NCBI RefSeq assembly: GCF_040685555.1
Contig: NZ_JBFBIK010000009.1
Span: 48,094-112,093 of the forward strand
Length of the DNA: 64,000 nt
Reading direction: 5' to 3'
Source: Sphaerisporangium sp040685555
GTDB taxonomy: Bacteria; Actinomycetota; Actinomycetes; Streptosporangiales; Streptosporangiaceae
The position numbers and the translations under genes are program-made. Below the pieces are notes generated by a model. The model saw only the letters and a list, made by a program, of their open reading frames with translations, did no database searches and had not been told where the DNA came from. Each line of letters opens with the position of its first letter. Position 1 is the stretch's first letter. Below, in pieces: positions 51,292 to 58,446 of the stretch.

Positions 51292-52239
51292 ATGGAACCG
51301 AATGGCGTTCTCGTCGTAGGCAGCATCACCGCGGACGTCACAGCCTTCAGCCGCAGGCTCCCCCGCCGTGGGGAGACGGTACTCGGCGAGGACTTCACCC
51401 TCGTCCTCGGTGGGAAGGGCGCCAACCAGGCGGTCACTGCCGCCCGCGCCGGGGCGCCGACCTGGATGGCCGGCTGCGTGGGCAAAGATCCGTTCAGCGA
51501 CATCGTGCTGTCGGGCCTGCGGTCTCATGGCGTGAACCTCAGCGAGATCCGCTCCGTCGACAACCGTACCGGCGTGGCGCACATCCGGGTCGATGCCTCA
51601 GGCGAGAACGACATCGTCATCACGCCTCTCGCCAACTGGGACCTGAGCGTCGAGATGGTCGACGACAGCATCGATGCCGTTCGGGACCGCGTCGCCGTAC
51701 TCCTCCTGCAACTGGAGATCCGTACCGACGTCGCCCGCCACGCCGCGGAGGCGGGGGCGCGGGCCGGGCTGACGACAGTCCTCGACCCGGCCCCGGCGCA
51801 GTCGCTGCCTGAGGACGTGTGGCGGCACATCGACGTCGTCACGCCGAACGAGAGCGAGGCGACCGCCCTGACCGGTGTGGAGGTCGTCGACGTCGAGTCC
51901 GCGGAACGGGCCGCGGCATGGTTCCTCGAGCGCCGCGTACGGCATGCGCTCATCACGCTCGGATCTTCGGGGGTCCTGTCGGTCACCGCTGAACGGACAC
52001 GTTACTTCCCCGCATACCCGGTCAGCCCGGTTGACACCACCGCTGCCGGCGACGCCTTCACCGGCTCGTTCGGCGCCGCGCTGGCCTCCGGTCTCGATAT
52101 CGACTCCGCGATCCGGCGAGGGATGGCGGCCGGAGCGCTGGCCACCACCGTCCATGGAGCCAGCCCGTCGCTGCCTGACCGCCAATCCGTGGATGAACTG
52201 ATCAGCCTGTACCCGAGCGTCGACGGAGGCGCCTCGTGA
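51292..52239 (+). CDS. Ribokinase-like PfkB-family sugar kinase
   Basis: 315 residues. Substrate motif GGKGANQAVTAARAG near the N-terminus and the ATP/catalytic motif DTTAAGDAFTG near the C-terminus are those of ribokinase; the anion-hole Gly-Ala usually written GAGD is AAGD here. AGGAGA lies seven bases before ATG 51292. It would phosphorylate ribose or deoxyribose released by the nucleoside hydrolase encoded on the other strand. Exact sugar unproven. Confidence 0.88.
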   Translation: MEPNGVLVVGSITADVTAFSRRLPRRGETVLGEDFTLVLGGKGANQAVTAARAGAPTWMAGCVGKDPFSDIVLSGLRSHGVNLSEIRSVDNRTGVAHIRVDASGENDIVITPLANWDLSVEMVDDSIDAVRDRVAVLLLQLEIRTDVARHAAEAGARAGLTTVLDPAPAQSLPEDVWRHIDVVTPNESEATALTGVEVVDVESAERAAAWFLERRVRHALITLGSSGVLSVTAERTRYFPAYPVSPVDTTAAGDAFTGSFGAALASGLDIDSAIRRGMAAGALATTVHGASPSLPDRQSVDELISLYPSVDGGAS

Positions 52240-52381
52240 GGGCCTGGGAACCTGTGCGGTTCCGGCACCGGCCGTGCGGCCCGGTTGACAGGTGAATTTC
52301 AGGTTCGTCTCATGCGGTTCTGAGATTGGTGGCCTGTGATGGTCAGGCCAAAGCCCCTCGGTTTCCCGATGGAGTTCCCCT

Positions 52382-52936
52382 GTGACTGCGTTGCCCCGTG
52401 TTCTCGGCGCCGCCGCTGTAGCCGCCGTCCTGCTGACCTCCGGGTGTGGTGGAGATTCCACCGCCACGGCCGGTGCCAAGGCTTCGCCCAGCGGGTCCGG
52501 TGACCAGCGTGCGGCTTTCGCCGAGTGCATGCGCAAGAACGGTGTGGAAATGCCCACTGGCCGCCCTGGCGCGGCACCCACGGCTCGACCGAGCGGTTCC
52601 CCGTCAGCTCGGCCGAGCGGGAGACCGGGGGGCTTCGGCACCATGTCACCTGAGATGCGGAAGGCCTTCGAGGCGTGCCGCTCGCTGATGCCCCAGGGCG
52701 GTTTCGGGCAGGGACGCGGCGGCCAGAGGCGCGGGGTGGACGACTCCGCGCTCCAGGCGTTCCGCTCGTGCATGAAGGACAACGGAGCCGAGCTCCCGCA
52801 GAACGGTGGAATGCGGCAGCTGAAGACGAGCGACCCCGCGATCGCCAAGGCACTGGAGAAGTGCCGCCCGCTCCTTCCCACGGGCGGTCCCGGGCGGCAG
52901 CCCGGAGACCAACCCTCCGCGCAGCCCACCGCCTAG
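52382..52936 (+). CDS. Lipoprotein with two Cys-containing repeats
   Basis: 184 residues with a signal peptide ending LLTSGC (Cys22). The mature part has two similar segments, FAECMRKNGVEMPTG and FRSCMKDNGAELPQ, each followed by a CRSLMP or CRPLLP Cys, joined by Pro/Ser/Arg-rich linkers. Such proteins are common in actinomycetes beside efflux-type systems, with no known function. GGAG precedes GTG 52382. In-frame low-complexity sequence continues beyond the TAG. Confidence 0.75.
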   Translation: MTALPRVLGAAAVAAVLLTSGCGGDSTATAGAKASPSGSGDQRAAFAECMRKNGVEMPTGRPGAAPTARPSGSPSARPSGRPGGFGTMSPEMRKAFEACRSLMPQGGFGQGRGGQRRGVDDSALQAFRSCMKDNGAELPQNGGMRQLKTSDPAIAKALEKCRPLLPTGGPGRQPGDQPSAQPTA

Positions 52937-53045
52937 TCCGAACCCGAACCCGGCCCCCAGCCCGAACCCGGACCCCATTCCGAACCCGAACCCCATTCCG
53001 AACCTGAACCCCAGCCCGCCGCCTGGTCCGAACCCAAAGCCAGCC
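52937..53045 (+). repeat. Pro-rich tandem repeat after the lipoprotein stop
   Basis: Units of CCGAACCC, often CCGAACCCGAACCCCATT, repeat for about 110 bases. In the lipoprotein's own frame after the TAG they read SEPEP, GPQPEP, HSEPEP and so on with no stop for another 70 codons. This looks like an expanded or lost C-terminal extension. Confidence 0.7.
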
Positions 53046-53169
53046 CATTGGGTGGCCCGAATCCGGATAAAAGGTCACAGCCGGCTCTCCAGGCGCGGGA
53101 GCCTCGTTCGGAACAGGCTTCCGGGCTGGGCTTTTCCACAAGCTGCGGATACCTCGGCTCTCTCGGGGC

Positions 53170-54936
53170 ATGACGGGTCGTATGGCGGGGAACAATGGCC
53201 TGCTCGTGGCCCTGGAAACCCTGCGGCGTCAGCTCGATCACGATCTGTTCCCCCTCGCGATCGGTGACGTCGCTTCGCATCGTCGTGCCCTCAAGGAGCT
53301 CAGAGGGCAGCTCGACGACTACCTCCTGCCGCGCGTCGCGGCCATGGACGCTCCACTGCTGGCCGTCGTCGGAGGCTCGACGGGCGCGGGCAAGTCCACG
53401 CTGGTGAACTCCCTGGCCAGCGCGGACGTCACCGAGCCCGGAGTGCTGCGCCCGACGACGCTCGCTCCCACGCTGGTCGCCAACCCGGCCGACGAGGTGT
53501 GGTTCACCCGGCAGGAGGTCCTTCCCGGCCTGGCCAGGACGACCGGGCGGGGTCGCGGCGAGCCGGGGACCCTGCGGGTCGTCACGGCCACCACCCTTCC
53601 CCCGGGGCTCGCCCTGCTGGACGCCCCCGACATCGACTCGGTCGTCACGGCCAACCGCGAGATCGCGGCACAGCTCCTCGCGGCGGCCGACCTCTGGCTG
53701 TTCGTCACCACGGCCTCCCGCTACGCCGACGAGGTCCCGTGGGGCTTCCTGCGCAGCGCCCGCGAGCGCAGCACGGCTTTGGCGGTGATCCTCGACCGGG
53801 TGCCGCCGGAGGCGCTGGAACCGGTGAGCGCGCACCTGCACCGCCTGCTGGACGCCAACGGCCTCGCCGGCACGCCCCTGTTCAGCGTGCCGGAGGTGGT
53901 GCTTCCCGAGGAGAACGCCCGTCTGCCCGAGGAGGCCGTACGCGGCGTGCGCGACTGGCTGGCCGCGATCGCGGCCGACGCCCAGGCGCGGGCGGAGGTC
54001 GTGCGCAGGACCCTCTCTGGAGCGCTGGAGAGCATCACCACCCGGGTCCCGGCGCTCGCGGACGAGGCGGACCGGCAGCGGGCAGGGCTCGCCGACCTGC
54101 GCGTCTCGGTCGATTCGGCCTACGGGGCGGCCATGGCGACCTTCGACGACGGGATACGCGACGGCTCGCTGCTGCGCGGCGAGGTGCTGGCCCGCTGGCA
54201 GGACTTCATCGGCACCGGCGACTTCATGCGCACGCTGGAGTCGCGCATCGGATGGCTGCGCGAGCGGATCGTCTCGGCGTTCACCGGGCGGCCCGCTCCC
54301 GACACCCAGCTCAGGGTGGCCCTGGAGACCGGGGTCGAGGCGCTGATCAGGTCCGCCGCCGACGCCGCGGCCGAGCGCACGCTGGAGGCCTGGTCCGGCA
54401 TGCCGGCGGGCCGTGACGTCGTCGAGCGCGCGGGCGCGGTCTCGGCGGGGCGGCTCGGCCGCGCGTCCTCCACCCTTCCCGAGCGCGCCTCCTCGGCCGT
54501 CCGGGCCTGGCAGGGGTACGTCCTTGAGCTCGTCGCCAAGGAGGGGGCCGAGAAGCGCACCACCGCCAGGCTCGCCTCGTTCAGCGTGAACGGGGCCGGC
54601 CTGCTGCTCATGCTCATGGTCTTCTCCGCCACCGGAGGGCTCACCGGCATCGAGGTCGGCATCGCGGGAGGCACGAGCGTGCTGAGCCAGAAGCTCCTGG
54701 AGGCCGTCTTCGGCGACCAGGCCGTACGGACGCTCACCCAGGCGGCCCGCGAGGATCTTCAGCAACGGGTGCGTGAGGTGCTCGACGCGGAGGCGTCCCG
54801 GTTCACCTCGCTGCTCGAAGGCGTCGGACCTCCCGAGGACATGTCCGCCTCTCTCAGGCAGGCGGCGCGCACCGTACGGGACCACCGGGGTGAGATCGAC
54901 GCCCCCACCGTGGAGGCCGGGGTGGACGGGCTGTGA
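53170..54936 (+). CDS. Dynamin-like/YfjP-type GTPase with membrane segment
   Basis: 588 residues. The P-loop GGSTGAGKST is at residues 68-77 and a switch-II-like LLDAPDIDS follows; the G4 motif is degenerate (ILDRVP). Long helical regions precede a hydrophobic pair near residues 475-510 (LLLMLMVFSATGGLTG). It ends beside a related GTPase gene with a four-base overlap. Paired GTPases of this kind act on membranes in cytokinesis or stress in other bacteria; the function in this locus is not known. Confidence 0.82.
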   Translation: MTGRMAGNNGLLVALETLRRQLDHDLFPLAIGDVASHRRALKELRGQLDDYLLPRVAAMDAPLLAVVGGSTGAGKSTLVNSLASADVTEPGVLRPTTLAPTLVANPADEVWFTRQEVLPGLARTTGRGRGEPGTLRVVTATTLPPGLALLDAPDIDSVVTANREIAAQLLAAADLWLFVTTASRYADEVPWGFLRSARERSTALAVILDRVPPEALEPVSAHLHRLLDANGLAGTPLFSVPEVVLPEENARLPEEAVRGVRDWLAAIAADAQARAEVVRRTLSGALESITTRVPALADEADRQRAGLADLRVSVDSAYGAAMATFDDGIRDGSLLRGEVLARWQDFIGTGDFMRTLESRIGWLRERIVSAFTGRPAPDTQLRVALETGVEALIRSAADAAAERTLEAWSGMPAGRDVVERAGAVSAGRLGRASSTLPERASSAVRAWQGYVLELVAKEGAEKRTTARLASFSVNGAGLLLMLMVFSATGGLTGIEVGIAGGTSVLSQKLLEAVFGDQAVRTLTQAAREDLQQRVREVLDAEASRFTSLLEGVGPPEDMSASLRQAARTVRDHRGEIDAPTVEAGVDGL

Positions 54937-56666
54937 AGGTGCTCCGGCGGTCCGCCGCGGTGTCGCTGGACGACCGGCTCACCGCGCTGGCCGAGGCGGC
55001 CGACCTCGCCGAGGGGCGCCTCGACGGGGAGGCCGTCACGGAGGTCCGCGCCGTGGTCTCCCGCGCGGGGGCGCGGCGGAGCCTCTCGGTCGACCACACG
55101 GTCGTGGCGCTCGCGGGTGCGACGGGCAGCGGGAAGTCGTCGCTGTTCAACGCGCTGTCGGGCACCACGCTCGCCGGGGTCGGGGTGACCCGGCCGACGA
55201 CCTCGACGGCCCAGGCGGCGATGTGGGATCCCGAGGGGGCGGGGCCGCTCCTCGACTGGCTGGAGATCCCGCGCCGCCACGTCGTCGACGGCGTCGACGG
55301 CTCGCTCTCAGGGCTGATCCTGCTGGACCTGCCGGACCACGACTCCATCGAGCTGGCCCACCGCCTTGAGGTGGACCGCCTGGTCGCCGTGGTCGACCTT
55401 CTGGTGTGGGTGCTCGACCCGCAGAAGTACGCCGACGCGGCCGTCCACGAGCGTTATCTGCGTTCCCTCGGCAGGCATCGCGACGTCATGGTGGTCGTGC
55501 TGAACCAGACCGACCGGCTCACCCCGGCGGCGGCCGACCGCTGCCTGGGCGACCTGCGGCGGCTGCTGGACGAGGACGGGCTCTCCGGCGTGCCGATCGT
55601 CGCGACTTCCGTGCCCAAGGACGTGGGCGTCGCCGACCTGCGCGCGACGCTGGCCAAGCGCGTCGCGGACCGGCGCACGTGGGCCGCGCGGCTCGCGGCG
55701 GACGCCGGCACGGCCGCCGACGTGCTGGCGGTCGCCTCGTCGGGCGGCCCGGCCGACGAGGCGCCCGGGAGCGACGCGGCGCTGTCCACGGGGGAGCTGG
55801 CCAAGCGGGCCAAGGCCGCGGAGGAGGCGCTGTCGGACGAGCTGGCCAGGCCGCTGACGGCCGCGCTCGCGGAGGCGGCGGGCGTCCCCCTCGTGGTGGA
55901 GGCGGTCGCCAAGGCCCACAGGCACCGGTCGATCGCGGCCACCGGCTGGCCGGTGACCCGATGGCTGCGGCGCTTCAGACCCGACCCGCTGCGCCGCCTG
56001 CACCTCGGCGTGCCGCCGGCGGCCCGTCGCGCCGACGACGGGGCGATCGCCGGGCGCGGCGCAGAGGGCACGTCGCTCCCGCCCGGCGCCGGCGGGCGTA
56101 CGTCCATCCCGGCCGCGTCAGCCGTCCAGCGGTCCCGGATGGACACCGCGATCAGGGACGTCGGCTCGGCCGTCTCGGCCGGCCTGCCCGAGCCGTGGGC
56201 GGTGGCCGTACGGCGGGCGGCGCGGTCGCGGGCGGACGACCTGGCCGAGAACCTCGACCGCGCGGTGTCGGTGACGTCGGTGGGCAGCGGCAGGCGGCCC
56301 CGTTGGTGGAGCATGGTCGGACTGCTCCAGTGGCTGCTGTTCGCCACCATGCTGGCCGGGCTGCTGTGGCTGTCCGGGCTGTTCCTCCTCCAATACCTCC
56401 GCTTCCCCGAGCTGCCGACGCCGACGCTCGGCGAGGTGCCGTGGCCCACAGCGCTGCTGGGGGGAGGAGCCCTCGCCGGGCTTCTCGTCGCCCTGCTGTC
56501 GCGGGTCGCGGCGGCCCTGGGCGCGAGGCGCAGGGCGCGAAAGGCCCGGCGGGCGCTGTGGGCGAGCGTGGACACGGTGGGCAGGGAGATGGTGCTCGAC
56601 CCGGTGCGGGACGAGCTGTCGCGCGTACAGCGCTTCGCCGGAACGCTCACCACCGGCCGCGGCTGA
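54933..56666 (+). CDS. Era/YfjP-type GTPase with two C-terminal membrane helices
   Basis: 577 residues. P-loop GATGSGKSS, switch II LLDLPDHDS and G4 NQTD (VLNQTDRL) are all present, so it should hydrolyse GTP. A long Ala-rich helical region follows, then two membrane helices (QWLLFATMLAGLLWLSGLF; ALLGGGALAGLLVALLSR). GTG 54933 overlaps the stop of the preceding GTPase, so the two are made together and probably act as a pair at the membrane. Confidence 0.86.
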   Translation: MKVLRRSAAVSLDDRLTALAEAADLAEGRLDGEAVTEVRAVVSRAGARRSLSVDHTVVALAGATGSGKSSLFNALSGTTLAGVGVTRPTTSTAQAAMWDPEGAGPLLDWLEIPRRHVVDGVDGSLSGLILLDLPDHDSIELAHRLEVDRLVAVVDLLVWVLDPQKYADAAVHERYLRSLGRHRDVMVVVLNQTDRLTPAAADRCLGDLRRLLDEDGLSGVPIVATSVPKDVGVADLRATLAKRVADRRTWAARLAADAGTAADVLAVASSGGPADEAPGSDAALSTGELAKRAKAAEEALSDELARPLTAALAEAAGVPLVVEAVAKAHRHRSIAATGWPVTRWLRRFRPDPLRRLHLGVPPAARRADDGAIAGRGAEGTSLPPGAGGRTSIPAASAVQRSRMDTAIRDVGSAVSAGLPEPWAVAVRRAARSRADDLAENLDRAVSVTSVGSGRRPRWWSMVGLLQWLLFATMLAGLLWLSGLFLLQYLRFPELPTPTLGEVPWPTALLGGGALAGLLVALLSRVAAALGARRRARKARRALWASVDTVGREMVLDPVRDELSRVQRFAGTLTTGRG

Positions 56667-56689
56667 CCTCCACCGCGGCGGGCGTGGGC

Positions 56690-57784
56690 TCAGGACTCCT
56701 CGGGACGGGGCTCCCTCAGCGCCTCGGCCGGCTGGAGCTGCGCGTTTCCGAGCCCGGCCAGTGGGTCGGGGACGGCGGTGCCGGGGCCGAGCCGGCGCGG
56801 GCCGGAGTCCTCGGCGTCGGCGATCGCGTCCTCGGCGGCCTTCGCGGCCATGGCCGCCTCGTCCTTCGCCGAGGTATTTTGCGTCGTGACCTCGCGGGTG
56901 GCCGGGGACCTGGGCAGCGACTCGGTGAACGCCTTGGACACCCCCGACAGGGCGGAGGTGACCTCGCTGGGGATGACCCAGAAGGTGTTGCCGGAGCCCT
57001 GCGCGAGCTGCGGGAGGACCTGGAGGTACTGGTAGGCGAGCAGCTGCGGGTCGGGGTCGTTGCGGTGGACCGCCTGGAACACCTCGTCGATGGCCTGCGA
57101 CTGGCCCTCGGCCTTCAGGATCGCGGCGGTGCGGTCACCCTCGGCCCGGAGGATCGCGCTCTGCTTCTCGCCCTCGGCGGTGAGGATCTGCGACTGCCGG
57201 AAGCCCTCGGCGGTGAGGATCGCGGCGCGCTTGTCCCGCTCGGCGCGCATCTGCTTCTCCATCGCCTCCTTGATGCTCTTCGGCGGGTCGATGGCCTTGA
57301 TCTCTACCCGGTTGACCCGGATGCCCCACTTGCCGGTGGCCTCGTCGAGCACCCCGCGCAGCTGGCTGTTGATGGTGTCGCGGGAGGTCAGGGTCTTCTC
57401 CAGATCCATGCCGCCGACGACGTTCCTCAGGGTCGTGACCGTGAGCTGCTCCACGCCCTGGATGAAGTTGGCGATCTCGTACGCCGCCGCGCGCGGGTCG
57501 GTGACCTGGAAATACAGCACGGTGTCGATGTCGACGACGAGGTTGTCCTCGGTGATGACCGGCTGGGGCTTGAAGGACACCACCTGCTCGCGCAGGTCGA
57601 TGAGGGGCTTCACGCGGTCGACCCACGGGATCAGGAAGTTCAGACCGGGTCCGAGCGTGCGGGAGTAGCGCCCGAGGCGTTCGACGTTGCCCGCCCGCGC
57701 CTGTGGGACGATCCGGATCGAGCGCAGGACGGTGAACACCACCAGCAGGGCGATCAGGATTCCGGCGATCAAAGTGGCGTCCAT
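56690..57784 (-). CDS. SPFH/band 7 (stomatin-like) protein
   Basis: 364 residues: one N-terminal membrane helix (LIAGILIALLVVFTVLRSI) and an SPFH domain with RAGNVERLGRYSRTLGPGLN, then a coiled coil rich in EKQMRAERDKRAAILTAEGF repeats. It forms oligomeric membrane scaffolds in related bacteria. It lies two bases after the NfeD gene, the classic NfeD-stomatin operon. Confidence 0.92.
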   Translation of the reverse strand: MDATLIAGILIALLVVFTVLRSIRIVPQARAGNVERLGRYSRTLGPGLNFLIPWVDRVKPLIDLREQVVSFKPQPVITEDNLVVDIDTVLYFQVTDPRAAAYEIANFIQGVEQLTVTTLRNVVGGMDLEKTLTSRDTINSQLRGVLDEATGKWGIRVNRVEIKAIDPPKSIKEAMEKQMRAERDKRAAILTAEGFRQSQILTAEGEKQSAILRAEGDRTAAILKAEGQSQAIDEVFQAVHRNDPDPQLLAYQYLQVLPQLAQGSGNTFWVIPSEVTSALSGVSKAFTESLPRSPATREVTTQNTSAKDEAAMAAKAAEDAIADAEDSGPRRLGPGTAVPDPLAGLGNAQLQPAEALREPRPEES

Positions 57785-57786
57785 GC

Positions 57787-58218
57787 TCACTCCCGGGGAT
57801 AGACGAGGGCGGTCGCACCCTCTATTTGAATGACGTCCACAGTCGCGCCCGCCGGGATCACCAGGGTCTCGTCGTAGGCGCGGGCCGACCACTCCTCTCC
57901 TCCGATGCGTACCCGGCCGTTCAGGCCCGTGACCTCCCGGGTGACGTAGGCGGACTTTCCGACCAGGGCCGCGACGCCGAACCGCTGCACGGGAGGCAGG
58001 GCGATATGTCGCTGGGCGATGGGCCGGAGGACGGCGAGACCGGACACGGAGGCGAGGACGAAGACCACGAGCTGAATGCCCGTCGGCAGGCCGATAGTCG
58101 AGACCGCCGCGGTCAGAAGCGCGGCGGCACCGAGCAGACCAAGAGCCGCGGTGAGCGTGAAAAGCTCCGCCACGCCGAGCACCGCCGCCAGTATCAACCA
58201 GAAGATCCACGAGTCCAT
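57787..58218 (-). CDS. NfeD-like membrane protein
   Basis: 143 residues with three to four membrane helices (LILAAVLGVAELFTLTAALG, LLGAAALLTAAVSTIG) and a C-terminal OB-fold (ALVGKSAYVTREVTGLNGRV). GGGAGG precedes ATG 58218. The short NfeD form without protease works with the following stomatin-like protein in membrane organisation. Confidence 0.92.
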   Translation of the reverse strand: MDSWIFWLILAAVLGVAELFTLTAALGLLGAAALLTAAVSTIGLPTGIQLVVFVLASVSGLAVLRPIAQRHIALPPVQRFGVAALVGKSAYVTREVTGLNGRVRIGGEEWSARAYDETLVIPAGATVDVIQIEGATALVYPRE

Positions 58219-58351
58219 TTGCCCCGGCCCTCCCTATAAGGAGAAACGCGTTCTAGGCGTCGGTGGTTCCTTGTTTCCCACCGTAGTCCTAAATTTTGGG
58301 GTACGGCAGGGCAAGCTCGTGCGGGTAGACGACCTGGGAGTCGCCCACCCA

Positions 58352-58369
58352 GTGCCGGGCGCCCGGCAC
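58352..58369. terminator. 18-bp perfect palindrome after the aromatic-catabolism genes
   Basis: GTGCCGGGCGCCCGGCAC is a perfect palindrome in the 228-base gap 58219-58446, downstream of the minus-strand fumarylacetoacetase gene. It can form a hairpin and may end that transcript. A short minus-strand frame here (about 30 codons) is not supported by other evidence. Confidence 0.4.
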
Positions 58370-58446
58370 CGGCTTGGCGGCCCGCACCCCCAGCGATCGC
58401 AGGCGCGGACGCGGTGCTCCGCGCCTGCCGAGCGGCCTGGAGGTGG

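Noticed and set aside
52646..52996. Minus-strand frame coding Gly/Phe repeats (GFGFGLG) over the Pro-rich repeat.
   Set aside because: It is the complement of the CCGAACCC repeat and has no start signal or partner; it is more likely an artefact of the repeat.
56690..58210. Longer start for the stomatin-like gene, extending through the NfeD gene.
   Set aside because: The extension is an out-of-frame shadow of NfeD; ATG 57784 gives the family N-terminus and sits right after the NfeD stop.
58289..58446. Short minus-strand frame after fumarylacetoacetase (GARHWVGDSQVVYPHELALP).
   Set aside because: About 30 codons only, includes a perfect palindrome, and no ribosome site is seen. Possible relic, but not supportable.
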